64,000 bases of DNA from Linum tenue (taxonomy: Eukaryota; Streptophyta; Magnoliopsida; Malpighiales; Linaceae), in assembly GCA_946122785.1 (NCBI GenBank), contig CAMGYJ010000006.1:41436066-41500065 (forward strand). Direction: 5' to 3'. The notes under the pieces were generated by a model. It made no database searches and was not told the origin of the DNA. It saw only the letters and a list, made by a program, of their open reading frames with translations. Position 1 is the stretch's first letter. Every line of letters begins with the position of its first letter. The position numbers and the translations under genes were made by a program. Shown here one piece after another: positions 32,261 through 44,501 of this stretch.

Positions 32261-34400
32261 TGTATATTAGTATCTTTGTCATTAAACAATGGACTCGACT
32301 GAAATTCCTTGGTATATCCCTTCTTCCCATTTTTTTTGCTCGGAGAACTAGTCTATTACCTCCGATTTGATTCATGTATGACTTTGGTTAAGCTTGGAGA
32401 TTTGAATGAATATAGGATGCATGTAGCAGATCGCAAATTTTGAGGGCGAGGGGATGCTTATGTTTCATTTTGATTCTTAGTGATTATATGCCTTAGTCAA
32501 GTCATGGTTGTTTCTGTTTTGTGGGTATCTCGATTTTTGTATATGCTAGCTGTTGAGATGGCTGGTATATGCTATTTGTTTTCATTTATGTCCAACTATG
32601 ACATTGTAGTTGGAAAATTGTTCTTATAATATGAATTTTGTGTTTCTCCTATGTTTTGTCTTGAGTACAAGTGTTTATGATATGTAGTGTACTGGAAATT
32701 AGTAAGATTGAAATCATCTCCTCGACCAGTTTCAGAAGATCAAGGTATGTTGTATAATAGTGCTAATTTGTTTCATTATGAATCAGCCAATTCCAGAGCT
32801 TGAATAATGCCACTTGATATGCTAATGTGAATGAATACATCAAATTTTGAGAGGTGTGTATGTACTCCATCGAATGGCATGGAATGCCTCTTGAGTATAT
32901 GGTTTGACAAACGAGCTTAAAGTGTATTTCTGTTAATGATGCATGCTCTTATTCTTTCTTGCTTTTAGTCAATAGGAAAATAGTTCAGTGTTGTTTGTAG
33001 CCTCTTGATGAAATGCTATTCTTCAAAACGAACGTAAAAACCAAAAAAAATCTCAAAGCAAGTCAATCCTAATTCTCGAATGTTTAATTTCCAAAAGATT
33101 TAAGATTTCAGCTTTTTCTGTTCTTATATTCTACTATCAATGTGTTGCTAGTGTTAGTTAGAGAATAGCAATATCACCATCAGTAATAACTGCAACATAG
33201 CAATAGCCAGCAGTAGTAGAAGTTGTATTAGCAGCAGTTGAAATAATATATTACTGTGTTCTAATTGAACTTTGAATAACCAATGTGTCCCTAACAGCAA
33301 CCAATGCAAGTCTATAGCATATTCTAAGTTCTTACAATTTTTCGTTTACTACAGCTTTCTGGTTTATTTGGCAGGTTTTGCTGGGTTTACTACAAATGTA
33401 ACAGCAACAAAAACATTACAACTAGCAGCACTAGAAGTAGTAGGTTACCATGTGTCCTATTCAAAGGTTGAATCATGATATGTATCATAACTGAAATTTA
33501 ATGCAATTTAGGTTCTCCTTGGTCACCTTGGTACCAGAAACTCTAGTCTTGTTCTATGATTCATTAAAGGGCAGTTTGTTGAATTTTAGTTTAGTCCAAG
33601 GAAGAATTTTGAGGTTCATAACATAGTCATTGCTCAAGCTAGTTTTGAGATAGTTTTGCTTGTTTAAACCGAACATGCAAAGAAAGTCTGGTCTTTTTTC
33701 ATATGTTTTGATAAAGACAAGATATTTATGTTGCATTTGAAGTATATTTGTTGTGCTCCTGTTATGGTGACAACAGGGTCGTCGTTATAACAAGTTGCTC
33801 TTCTTTTATTTCTATTTATATTTTTATGGTAGATGGTATAGATGGACATTGTTGTTTTGTTTCAATGATCAAAACAAAAAGAAACCTTTATGGCTAGAGA
33901 ATCCAGAACACCTCATGAAACTGTATGCTAGAAGAATTAGTTCTTTTGATTGCATGTTATTAAGTAGTTAAAAGTATGATTTCTTCCCTCTTGATATAGT
34001 TTTTGCCTACCACTTGACAAGTTTCAGTTTTTGAAATATTGCATCTTATTTCAAATTTGTTACTATGTTTTGTCAGGACTAGAATGACATGAAGATTCCG
34101 AAGTTATGGATATTGAAGCTACTCAAGAATATTTTGTAGAAATATAGACCAAAGAATCGTATGACTGATTGGATTTGTAGTTGATTTTTATAGCGTCGAA
34201 CTTTTATGCTACAATAATTAGTTTTTTCAATTATATGTTCATTAGCATTGATAAATAAATGTATTTGAACTAATTGTACTTTTAATAATGATAAAATTTC
34301 ATGCTATAAAACTTGATATTTTCAATTATATATTAATATACGAGATCTTAAGAAACATGAGAAAATATTTTGGTTAGTGATTCATAATTAGTCATAGAAA
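32261..34400. other. CACTA interior, AT-rich, no gene seen
   Basis: A long AT-rich, intron-like stretch. I find no coding block that resembles a known family on either strand. It may include intron sequence of the captured gene. Confidence 0.4.
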
Positions 34401-34787
34401 AATACCGTGACCAATTGCTAGTATCTAAACACGGGGAAACCAACCAAAATACACTGACTAATGATTGTCATCTAGTCATGGGAATCTATTTTGTCATGGT
34501 AAATACTGTGTTCAAAAGATGCACATTCGGTCTCTAAATTACTTTTTTATGGGTTTTGTGTGCCAAGATTTGATATTACTCATGGGGCTCACCGTGATGT
34601 GATGAATATGGTACAAATTATCATGGGAAATTATACTGTGACGATTTATAACTAGTCATGGTGCAAATTTCCTGTGACCTTTACAATTAGACACAGAGGT
34701 ATATATTACGGTAATTTTCCCATGATTAACAGTATTAAACACGGGAAACACCCTTTCAAACACGGTATCTCCCGTGATTAGAGGATC
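34401..34787. repeat. CACTA 3' subterminal repeats
   Basis: Degenerate motifs such as ACACGGGGAAACC, GTCATGGGAATC, CATGGGAAATTA and ACACGGGAAAC recur many times, related to the motifs at 1001-1160 at the other end. Such arrays bind transposase in characterised CACTA elements. Confidence 0.6.
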
Positions 34788-34801
34788 TTTTTCCTGTAGT
34801 G
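34788..34801 (-). repeat. CACTA terminal inverted repeat, right
   Basis: The segment reads TTTTTCCTGTAGTG on the plus strand, the complement of the left terminus apart from its innermost base. It is followed by TAG at 34802-34804. Confidence 0.85.
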
Positions 34802-35040
34802 TAGAGGAGAGGGGACACAAGTTGGTCCCGAAGTTGAAGAAATTGTAGTTGAGGAGGAATCTGAATTGGAAGAGGAAGGAAGTGAAGCCGAGATGGCGGA
34901 AAATCATACCGACCAAGGGCAAATGAGGAACCGAGGACCATGGGCTACTATATGGCTCCACGGGTAGCGCATATCCAACTGACCATCTTACATCCACCTG
35001 CTTGGATCGCTCCACCGAACTTCTAGTGCGGATTGCCCGC
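34802..35040 (+). pseudogene. Element D gag, continuation after the CACTA insertion
   Basis: After the CACTA 3' end, D sequence resumes with the duplicated TAG and an acidic stretch. It then reads MGYYMAPRVAHIQLTILHPP at 34940, the homologue of the A gag region YYYTPRIADIRSVILYPP. Several frame changes and stops separate these blocks. Most of gag and all of pol are missing after about 35030, so D is an internally deleted relic. Confidence 0.6.
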
Positions 35041-36675
35041 AAGCAGGGTGTTTTGACCGACGAGGAGGAGGAGGACTGACCTGGGACCAGCGATAGGTAG
35101 TCGACCGAGTGAAACATATGGGAGAGCCAATTTCTTGCGCCCCACTTCTCCACTTGAAACCCTTTTTCTTTTGTGTGTGAACTAGTATATTTGTGAGCTT
35201 TTCTTCCTTTCATCGTGATGTGGAATATTTTTATGTGCAATAGCCTCACCTCGAGCGAGAATGTGCTTGTGTTTTGTATGTTTACTCCTCATCTTTGGAA
35301 GCTCAAATCTCCTACCCTGGAAACCATCCAACTTTCACTCGCCAAACCTTGTGGTAACATCGCTCTACCACGTATTTTACGCCATTGATGGGAATGTCGA
35401 GCTTAAGTGTGTGTGTGTGGGGGGGGGGGTTAGTAGATTATTGTGATTTTTCTTGTGATTGGTTACTTGGAGCCTTGATATGCCCAAATTTCCAAATTTG
35501 ACGGCTCCAAGTGTTGCATGATCAAAGTGGCCGGTTTGTGGGTGAATCTCATGTTTATTGGCATTGGCCATGAATCGATTGCATGTGATTGAGTGTGTCC
35601 TATGATGATTACTGAGAATTGCATTAGGGGTGTGCAAAAGTCTTGTTCTCATGTGTGCCTAAATGAATGGATGTCTTGACTTGGTTACTTTTTTTTATCA
35701 CAATTGCCTTGCATAGAATTTTATGAAATTGGAATAGATGATTGATTGATTAGGAATCCATGTGAGTTTTGTGTCGATCATCTTCTTCTTGTGTTCTTAG
35801 ATCCCTCTTACAATGGCAAGCAACATTCACCTTTGTCACAAGTGAGTATGATGGAGGCATAGGATTAGTCCACGATAAAAAGTTGATTGTCCCGAAACAT
35901 CTTATCACCTAGTCAACCCCTTTAAGTCGTATGACTTTGGGGGTCGTTCTAATATAAAGAGCTTTGTGCTTGTTGAGCTTAATGGTGATTGATAGAACGA
36001 CCGCATCTCCTTTCTACGTGTCAAAACGTGAGTCATCCTTGTGTCCCGGAGCTTTCCCTTTTTGAGCTCCATTGAGGTTCTACATAGGACGATTTTGCAC
36101 GGTTCTTGCTAGGAATGAAAAAGTAGTGTTGGAGGAAAGTCTTAATAGAGAGCATTGTTCGTTAAGTGTCAAGTTGGCAAGTGTTTAACTGTGTAGTACC
36201 CCACTCGAAAAAAGAAATAAAATAAAAGAAAAAGAAATTGAAAGTAGAATAAAAAAGGAAACGAAAAAAGGTAATAAAACGGGGTAAATAAAAGTTGAGA
36301 GTTGCCACCAAAGTCTAAGTGTATGCTCTAGAAAGAGTTTCTTGGCACTCAAGACATTGAAATACCTAAGATTTTTTAACCTCCTTCACTACTATGATTG
36401 AGATGTGGATACCAAGAATGAATCTGGGAAGTGTGCTAGAATGTAGTTCATGTTTGGTAATGGTTTGGGAGAAGGGAAGAGGGATTTTTGGCCGTTGCTA
36501 GTGGTCGTTGATTGTAGGAAAGGTTCTGTTGAAACCATGGAACCTTTGGTTTTAGGTTGAAGATGTAGGACCTCATGCTATGTTTTCCACCTCCCAAAAG
36601 GCCTTTTTCCCATGTCCAAGACAATAGCCAATCATTTGAACCCAAGCCTAAGAGCTCCGCACATGCTAGTGATGA
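35041..36675 (+). other. Element D 3' internal region (non-coding, structured)
   Basis: No open gene is visible. The order of landmarks matches the 3' regions of A, B, E and F: a CCATTGATGGGAATGTC block followed by TTAAGTGTG and a long G run at 35383-35430, the CTTGGAGCC/GGCTCCAAG hairpin at 35466-35511, and an A-rich tract bounded by TACCCC and GGGGTA at 36197-36286. The block at 36600-36672 matches F at 53341-53425. Sequence between this block and the LTR is shorter than in F, so the start of the 3' LTR is probably deleted. Confidence 0.6.
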
Positions 36676-37708
36676 ACAAAACTAAGTGAAACGATTCGGA
36701 TTTGCTCGACATCAAGGTCGAGGAAGGATGTTCACGGTCGTGAACTGAGATCGTGAATTGACCGCGACCAGGTATAAAAGGAGGGTTGAGCTGAAGGAAA
36801 AAGGGAGAGACCTAGTTTGAGAAACTTCTTCTTCTTCAGCTTTCTAGAGAGAGAAATTGACGAACTAAAGAGGAGAAGTGGTTAGGGTGTCAACTCCAAG
36901 CTAGTTTTTGGGAATTTCTTCCACAAAGGATGGTCTCTACAACAAAAGGACCAAGGCCAGCATCTCCAAGATGATTTTCCTTCTTCTCCCTTGTGTTTCC
37001 TCATTGCCTAGCATGGAGTAGTTTCTCTTTTCACTTGGGTGTGTGTAAACCCTGGCTATAATGATGTGAATATTTGTATGGATTGAATGATATGTGTGTG
37101 GGTTTGTTTTACAACAAAGTTTCATACAATCAATGGAGAATCTCCTTTGAATAGAGGCTAGTAAAAGTTGGATTTCCTTGGGCCATCTTTGTCTCCTACT
37201 TAGGTTAAATTAGGGCAGACTCTTAATTCGTATTACCACCTAGGGTTGGTTGTAATTTGGCCATTCGAACTCTGATTTGAGGTTGAAGTCTTGGCAACCC
37301 TTGGTTGATAAGTCAAGAGAGCTACTTTGGTAGCTTGAATCGATTCCCTTGACCTATTGACCGAGAGAGTGGCGTTTGTCAACTAGTTGCACATCTCAAC
37401 TGTTTACAATCGCTTTTTCCACACCTATGAATTCGATCCGACAAGTCATTATTGTTAGCTAGGGGGAGCTACACCCATGTGAACCCTTTTCAATTAGTGT
37501 CCAATCTATTTACTTTTCCAAACGTTTTAGTTATAGACCATTGTTTTCACCAAAAACCAATTGCTAGATAATGTTTCAAACAATCAAAGTAGGGGTACAT
37601 GGTACGGACTGGGCTGATATTTAAACATACTTGCCCTATATTGCACCCGATTAAGGTTTATACTTGGGCCTTAATTGAGATTTTTACTGTGATATTTGGA
37701 ACGAGTCA
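36676..37708 (+). repeat. Element D 3' LTR, probably lacking its 5' end
   Basis: 37080-37708 matches the window start (1-710) and ends in GAGTCA like the 5' copy. U3 carries the 16-bp near-palindrome GTTCACGGTCGTGAAC at 36730-36745 and a TATA box, TATAAAAG, at 36773-36780. The leader holds ATGGAGTAG at 37013-37021. No primer site follows, so this is the 3' LTR. The left boundary is uncertain. Confidence 0.7.
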
Positions 37709-37828
37709 AATTCACTCTTCATCATCTTCTTCCTCCAGCCAAAGCAATCCCTAACTACCACTTATCAAGATGAAATACTCCTACCTGGAATAAGAACGCA
37801 ACACTAAATAACTAAAGGGGTAAGACAA

Positions 37829-38000
37829 TAGACTTGTGGTGTACTTTTACGAACTTGTTGTGTCCTTTTATAAACATGTAGTCTGCTTTACATTACTTGT
37901 GGCATACTCTAATAAACTTGTCGTGTGCGTTAATGGGATTGTGATGTTCTTTAAAAAACTTATGGTGTGTTTTTTTAATCTTGTGGTCTGCTTTGTGTAA
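37829..38000. repeat. Imperfect short tandem repeat
   Basis: About seven degenerate units of roughly 25-28 bp related to ACTTGTGGTGTGCTTTAA. No function is apparent. Confidence 0.5.
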
Positions 38001-39540
38001 CCGTGTTAGAGAGAAAGGCGGCTGGTGTACATTGGCTCTCGATTTGGGCCAATGGCTATTGTCGCAGATGGCTAACGGGAACTGAAAAGGAATAATGAAA
38101 GAAAAAGAGTGTGTATATCAAAATCGCTTGGATCAAATTTAAAGAAAAAATGGGGTTTTGAATCCAATCCAAAATACCGGAATGAAATTGGAATTGATTC
38201 AAAGTGGACTCAAATGTAGAAATGAAGCAGGCGGTGAGAGAGCAAGAGAGATTGAGAGAGATGGGAGATAGAAACAGAGAGCAAAAGCACGACAATGTGA
38301 GATGGAGGAAGGGCTGGCGGTTTGAGTGGAGGAGAAAAGAGTTGGATGGTTTGCAGAAAAGGGTTGGGTCATCTGCCCAAAACTTGACTTTGGTTCGTAC
38401 GTCCTAGCCGACCATCCCATGGAAGTGGATTACTATGTAATATTTTTGGGTTAGGGGACTAGTAGTGTATTTTATTTATAATTTCAATTAAAACAGAGGC
38501 CACAAATTATCTCTTCCTTCTCTTTCTAGTTTCTTTCCCCCTCTTCTCCACTCTCATCTTCTCCTTCATTTTTCAAGCGACTGAATCCAGCTCTTAAGCC
38601 CATCACTCTTCAATTGCGCCCCTTCCTCCTCCCTCCCTGCCCTCTTTCTCTCATCGGTCTTTGCCCTCCTCCAAACCTCCACTTCTAGCAATCCCGCTAT
38701 TACCACTGTAACTCTCCTCTCGGCCTGATAAAGTTCTGATTCGACGCAGTTGAAACCCTCCCACCCCGCTTCCCTATCTTTATGAAACCTTTATCACATC
38801 CATCCACATCTTTGCATGCTAACCCTAACGTTCATTTGGTTAATGTATATTTGCGGGCTCGGAAATGGGGCATCAAAACTTGAGGGATGATATGGCAGGA
38901 AATAACAATAAAGATGAATGGAAAAAGGGTTCCTGATCCAACTTGTAGAACTCCAAGATCTGGAGTTTTGGATTTCCTGCTCTCGAATGGTTTGTTTGGA
39001 ATGATCGCATGCGGTCATATAATTTTCATTCTCATGCTCAGAGTTGCAGAGAAATCGTAAAGTGAAGTTCTACTAAGACCCTTCAAGTTTCTACAAACGT
39101 GCTGGGGTAAATGCAAATATCATATGTTCGTAGTGGGGAACCGTGTGATGATTGAAGAGAAAGAATGATCGTGGATCTGATTTGAATTCTGGAGAAACAA
39201 TATGAAAATAGTATAATCAGAAGGCCCATCACACAAATCCTACCCCAAGTGCAAAAGCTACTAAAACTCATTAGCAAGCCCAGTTCAAAGAGCTTACACG
39301 TAACTAAGCACACATAATTATCCGTTCTTAGGAAATCATAAGCTGGATTTAGCTTTATATATTAATAGAAGACATAATGCAAAACTCATTAATATTTGAG
39401 TAAATACAAAAATGATTCAAAAATAATTACCCTATTATAGTCATATTTTAATTAAATTAATTAGTGAAAGCTTGAGGCTTGTGTAATTGTACATTAGTTT
39501 TCCTCTTAGTTAAATTCTAACATGGCCATAATATATATTG
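38001..39540. other. Flanking single-copy-like DNA, no supported gene
   Basis: Short ORFs occur on both strands but none resembles a known protein. 38507-38740 is strongly pyrimidine-rich on the plus strand after an AT-rich TATTTATAA-like stretch, so a leader of an unrecognised transcript is possible. Confidence 0.35.
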
Positions 39541-39561
39541 CGTTATGTCTCATGGATTGGC

Positions 39562-40059
39562 TTACTCATCATCCTTCTTTGCCATGGGATTGCTACCTTT
39601 CTTCTCACCTTTCTTTTCGCCTTGTTCAACACCATTCTCTTCTCTGTTGTGGTCATTGTCCTTATTTTCCTTTTCGTTTTTGTTAGTACTACTTTTCTTC
39701 TCATCCTTTTCCTTGCGATTTTCTTTATCGTCATCTTTCTTTCTCTTTGCATCTTTCCCGTCACTCTCGTCGTGTTTATTATCGTCATTACTAATGTGGA
39801 CATGTTTATCGTCTTCGTTCACCTCCTCTATAGATTCAGTTGGCCCTGATCCACGACATTTGTTTGCTTTGTTACAACCTCGGTTATAGGGGTTAGCAGG
39901 TACCTTCTGGCATGGTGGTCCTTTATTAAACCGCCCACATTGCTTATTCTCTCCCATGGCTCCATTGCTGATTGATCCAGCTTCAGCTTCTCTCGCAATG
40001 AAGGCAAAAACCAAAACTGTTGAAATGACAAAAATTGTGACAACCTTGAAAGTCGCCAT
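39562..40059 (-). CDS. RALF-like peptide hormone precursor with long charged C-terminal tail
   Basis: A 165-residue single-exon ORF on the minus strand. Residues 1-27 form a signal peptide (hydrophobic VVTIFVISTVLVFAFIA, likely cut after AEA). Residues 28-70 are RALF-like: four cysteines at 41, 50, 62 and 68 and the signature NPYNRGCNKANKCRG. RALF peptides are secreted ligands of CrRLK1L receptor kinases such as FERONIA in known plants. Unusually, 95 residues follow the last cysteine, almost all D, E, K, N, R and S and probably disordered. Most RALFs end within a few residues of the RGC-x5-C motif. There is no dibasic RRxL cleavage site before the core, as in the shorter RALF clades. It is the only intact host gene seen. 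Confidence 0.8.
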   Translation of the reverse strand: MATFKVVTIFVISTVLVFAFIAREAEAGSISNGAMGENKQCGRFNKGPPCQKVPANPYNRGCNKANKCRGSGPTESIEEVNEDDKHVHISNDDNKHDESDGKDAKRKKDDDKENRKEKDEKKSSTNKNEKENKDNDHNREENGVEQGEKKGEKKGSNPMAKKDDE

Positions 40060-40142
40060 TATTATTCTGGAAACAATACGATACTTAAAAGATTATTTTA
40101 TTTTTATTTTTTATGGGAACTAGGGTAACTGTATATTGGAAT

Positions 40143-40155
40143 TAAATATATAGCA
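40143..40155 (-). promoter_or_regulatory. Possible TATA box of the RALF-like gene
   Basis: On the minus strand GCTATATATTTAA lies about 85-95 bases before the ATG at 40059, a normal distance allowing a short leader. Confidence 0.45.
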
Positions 40156-40599
40156 TCAGTGGTTACTCGTTTTAGCAATAGTACAGTTCCTAAAATAGGA
40201 AACCCTGCCAAGTAAAACCTATATTTGGTACAAATTAGATGATTGGGTACCAATGCTTTTGTAATGTGCAAATTCTTCAATCGAAAAGGGGCACAAATTG
40301 TAAATTATTGCTTCATTTCGCTAATCCATCTCAATAGGTTTATTATAAGAGATCTATTAATAGGCCTTCTTAAAGTGGAAGGTTTTCTTATAGTCCTCCT
40401 TGGATACTTCTAAGTTAGTATATGACTTTACCCTGATTGGAGCTACTTGTATGATTGTTTTTCCTTTTGTGATCTCACTAATGTGATTGGATGCTTATTT
40501 TATATTTTACTTTTGCCCAAAGCTCTCAATTTTTGCCATTAGTTTTAAAAGAATCTTGATTGAGTTTATAACATTTATCGGAACTATGAGGCTAATGAA

Positions 40600-42057
40600 G
40601 TAATCTTTAAAAATTGGACTTTCCTCAATGCTACTGCTCGATCTCGCCTGTGTTGGGGATGATAGAGTATCCTCTATGGCCGACAGTTATTGGTGATGGG
40701 ACTACGATGGCAAATTGGCAATGGTCAGACAACCTCTCTGATTCATTCCAACTAGATTCCTTGTTTACATCCCTATACCCCAATGTACACCCTCCAAGTG
40801 CTTCCTGAAGGAGGGAACCTGCTAATGGCGGAGGTCCTTTTCCAAGGGGAGGGGTGCTGGTGTGACTTGAAACATGGCCAGTGGTTTGACCTAGCGAATT
40901 GTCGTGCCATCAAAGCAATTCCTCTTCCTCGTCAAGAGGTTGAGGATTAATTGATCTAGCATGGCACGTCTGACGAGGTTTTCACCATTAAATCGGCCTT
41001 TGCTGTCTTGTTAGATAATTCGAGTTATCGATGGTAATGCATGGCTAATTGGATGGATAGGTCCAGCTGGATTCAATTGTGGGAAGCCAATATTACAACC
41101 AAGTTGAAAGTGTTTGTATGGCATATCTTCAACTGAATCCTGCCAACAACGGATGCCCTGATCGAGAAATGTTCATGTGCTTCCTAAGTGTTCGGTTTGT
41201 TGGGCGGAATCGGAAACAATGTAACATTTGTTTCATGATTGCCCAGTGGCCAGGGCCTTATGGGATCACTTGGGACTCTATTATCTTGGTTAAGGGCTTC
41301 CTTGCCGCACTTTCATGTTCTTCCAAAAAAAAAGTTGATGTTACTCTTAAATCAACCCCAACTTTTCATGGAGGTTGTTGCGATCCTTTGGAGGATTTGG
41401 TGGTCACAAAACTGGGTTCTCTTCAAGGGCACACAGTTTGGATCCCATCGCTAATGCGGCAATTCAATCACCAGTACCAGGAGTGTGTTAGTTTGCCCGT
41501 AGACCGAGGTTTCCATTCTTCCATCCCACTATCACGCCCATTGGATGTTGTGCATCCAAATGCGGTTGTCTGTATGTTGGATTGGGAAACTAAGAGTGAG
41601 TCCCATTCGGCAGGCGGGATGATTATTCTAAATCAAGATGGGGAAGTCCTCTTGGCTAAAGGGGTGTAGTGCAGTTTCCGGAGATTGATGATCCTACGGT
41701 GGTGAAGCTGCTCATTCTCCGGGAGGTGATTCTCTGGTGTCTAAACTAGGGATTTACGGGGATGAGATGTGAAGGTGATGCCAAAGTGTTCATTGAGAAG
41801 ATCAATCGGGTTGATACCTGAGATAATCGGATGTGGACCATTCTCGATGAGGTCGTGCATTATTTCGCTATTCACAGTGGCCTTAGTGTGCGATTTGTTG
41901 GTCGACGTAGCAATATGTAGCCCATTTGGTGGCAAGAAAGGCCATTTCACTATACCCGACTGCAAATCATTTCTTTGATTTTCTAGACTAGATTAATTCC
42001 AGGATGTAACTACCTATTATTCCAATCAATATATATGATTATATTTTGTAAGAAAAA
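40600..42057 (+). pseudogene. LINE (L1-type) relic: zf-RVT and RNase H end of the second ORF
   Basis: Several frames together read as the C-terminal part of a plant LINE polyprotein. PTVIGDGTTMANWQWSDN (about 40679) resembles the post-polymerase GDG block. KLKVFVWHIFN and ILPTTDALIEKCSC (about 41105-41170) are zf-RVT. SAGGMIILNQDGEVLLAKG (about 41609) and RCEGDAKVFIEKIN resemble an RNase H (RVT_3) domain. Many stops and frameshifts occur. It is 5' truncated and ends with an A-rich run at about 42051-42057, as expected for a LINE. Confidence 0.65.
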
Positions 42058-42926
42058 AAGAAGTGTTCTTTAAAAATTTCATATGATTTTTCATTATTGC
42101 TAACATCAAATAGCACAACACTCATCGGCCCTTCATGACTCCTCAAATTTTGCCAACATAATTGCTTGAACTATCCATAATATCACTTCTTTCTTCCTAG
42201 AACATCGATCTTTGCAATTGTAGATTTACCACCTTTCTCCGTCTCTCCCGGGTTAAGATCTCATGACTAGAGGTCATTAGCTAAGTGACTATTCTCTCTA
42301 AACTTTATATAAGGTTTTATATATGCAACGGTTAAGTAGGAAAATAGATTTTATTAAATATTGAGGTATTTTATATATGCAACGGGAAGATTTATTTAAA
42401 TTGAAATTGAAATTTTTATTTTTAATTTTATTTCTAATTTTTTCTTTTCTCGTCCACTCTCTCTTTGCATGTCTCTCCATTCTTATTTATATCATAAAGA
42501 AGAAAATTTCAATGAAATGGGGTTTTGTAGTCATACAAAATCTAATCCAATTGTTGTATTTGGGAATAAAATATCTAATGGTCCATATCATAAAGGGGTA
42601 AGGAGGGAAATAATAGATTTTATGTCGAGATGACCGAATTAGGGTGGGTTTGCACAGATTCCCAGGTGGTTGTTAAACTTGTTTACAAATCTTATATGAA
42701 AATTCAACAGACCTTAGCTAATTTGGTTTATATCATATTTAAAAAACATTGCACAGAAAAATCAGATTTTTTGCCCTTCACATGATGTTTATATGATAAT
42801 GGTATAATGTTGATATAATATCATCTTATCATTGTCATATAACTATATTATCAATAATTGTGGTATGATTTCATAGTGGAATGATGTTGATATAATATCA
42901 TGATATGATCCACTGATATGCTGTTG
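42058..42926. repeat. AT-rich spacer with short direct repeats
   Basis: No gene is seen. TTTTATATATGCAACGG occurs near 42313 and 42369. An exact 18-bp repeat, ATGTTGATATAATATCAT, occurs at 42807-42824 and 42884-42901 and could belong to a small decayed element. No terminal inverted repeats with target duplication were found. Confidence 0.4.
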
Positions 42927-44476
42927 TGATAACACCTAAATTAGTGTTATTTAACCTTCATATCAAGGTTTGTTGCGTGCAAATTCATGTGCATAATTGC
43001 TTGAACATTATCGTTTGCATTCCTATTTCGTTCCTATTTGAATTCGATGTGATTTTATGGTGTATTAGACGATATATGCGAATTAGGTACAAAACAAGGT
43101 CGCAAGGGGGCAATAAGTTGAAGATTGTGGCCTGGAAGCTAAAGATCACGGCTGGGAACATAGACCGCAAACTCAAGATGAAGATCGCGGCCCAGAAGCC
43201 CCAGATTGTCACCACAAATTGGAGGGCTCAGGGCGCGAACTTCGCGAGGAAGGAGCTAAGGACAAACAAAGACTTTCCCTAGTCGAATCACGGCCACAAC
43301 ATTATTTGACCGCGAGGAAGATCGCGACCGCAACTCATGGATCACGACTGTGATGTCAGCCCGCAATCTCCTCATTTTTGAAGGCTTGGATGACAGCATT
43401 TCACGATCGTGGCCTCACTTCTGAAGATCACGACCGCGATCGCTGTGCTTTTGGCCGCGAACTTCTCCTTCCCTAGATTGCCTATAAATAAAAAACCCCT
43501 TTTCCCCTTTTAGAGGAGCGCATTTTGAGATAAATTTCTAGTTTTAGAGAGAGAGAAGAGAGATAAGCTGAAGGACGGAGTAGGAAGGAGAAAAAGGAGC
43601 TAGAAGAGAGGGATCATCTTCCTCAACCCAAGTTTTCTTCAATTTCTTCTATGTTTCTTTTTCCCTCCTTTATGGAGTAGTCCTCTAAGGTACTAGGGGT
43701 TCTAAACCCCAAACCCTAGTTTTAGGGTTTATTATGTATGTATGAATATTTAAGGGTTTGAATGAATGAACGTGTTTATCTAGTTGATTCTATTGCTATT
43801 CTATCATTGATTGTGTTTGGGTAAGTCGCCCTAATCTTCTCTATTAGCCTACTTTATACCTCTACGTTGGGTATGGAGTTCTAGGGTTAGACGGGTATGA
43901 GCCACCAAGCAAATTGAGATAGATGTATAAATAGGAACCTATGGTGGTCGAGGTAACCGAACCCCTGTCGTAGGTTAGCCGTCCTAGATAGAACCCGGAT
44001 GAAACCTTGGTGTAAACGGTGGATAGTATCCATTGAAAGGATCTACAAGCTTAATGCCCCAGATACGATAGCCTAGATCAATGTGACTTTATATGGTTTT
44101 AGGGTAGGTGTACTCGGAGGCGTGTGGATTACCACGAAAGCCCATCGAAAAGTGCTCACTCACCACATTCGACAACCCTAAGTATTTATGCGTGCATAGT
44201 AACCCTAGACTAGGGGATGATTAGTTCCCCAAAGTACCTGCGTTTATCTTTGATCAATCTCTAGTCTAGTTATCCACTCAACTCCTCCACTAAGACCTCC
44301 AAAACCGATTAACTAATTAGCAACAAGGTGGGAAGTAGGCTAGGGAACTAGGACCCGAGTAAAATACGACCTTGATTACCACTATACGACAATGCCATCT
44401 TAGGTTAAACTTGGCTTACGATGGGGTAGCTGTTGACAAGTGCTAACCATTGACAAAAATCTGCACGGATTGACCA
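42927..44476 (+). repeat. Element G 5' LTR
   Basis: It starts TGATAACACCTAAATTAG and ends GATTGACCA (about 1550 bp). U3 has CG-rich near-palindromes: TCACGATCGTGG (43401-43412) and GATCA-CGACCG-CGATC (43426-43441). A TATA box TATAAATA is at 43493-43500 and the leader motif ATGGAGTAG at 43672-43680. The start is inferred from TG and cannot be checked against a partner. Confidence 0.65.
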
Positions 44477-44483
44477 AGCTTTT

Positions 44484-44501
44484 TGGCGCCGTTGCCGGGG
44501 A
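44484..44501 (+). other. Element G primer-binding site (tRNA-Asp)
   Basis: TGGCGCCGTTGCCGGGGA is a perfect 18-base complement of the plant tRNA-Asp 3' end. It lies 7 bases after the LTR. Confidence 0.9.

Larger units (their letters stand above)
967..34801. mobile_element. CACTA (En/Spm) DNA transposon split by element B
   Basis: The left end begins CACTACAGGAAAAC at 967. The right end is its complement, ending CCTGTAGTG at 34801. The 3-bp target duplication TAG is at 964-966 and 34802-34804, as expected for CACTA. Both ends have degenerate subterminal copies of TCACGGGAA-like motifs (for example 1001-1010, 1081-1090 and 34430-34770). Without element B it is about 4.4 kb. I see no transposase, so it is non-autonomous. 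It carries fragments of a purple acid phosphatase gene. Confidence 0.85.

Noticed and set aside
37829..38000. CRISPR-like regular repeats
   Set aside because: Units are degenerate with no distinct spacers, and the DNA is plant nuclear.
39538..39889. Two plus-strand hydrophobic ORFs (103 and 114 codons)
   Set aside because: They are the complement of the lysine/aspartate-rich RALF tail, which reads as hydrophobic residues on the other strand.
42807..42901. 18-bp direct repeats as ends of a MITE
   Set aside because: They are direct, not inverted, and no target duplication was found.
44484..44501. Primer-like sequences as tRNA genes
   Set aside because: Only the 18-base complement of the tRNA-Asp 3' end is present; no cloverleaf or A and B boxes surround it.
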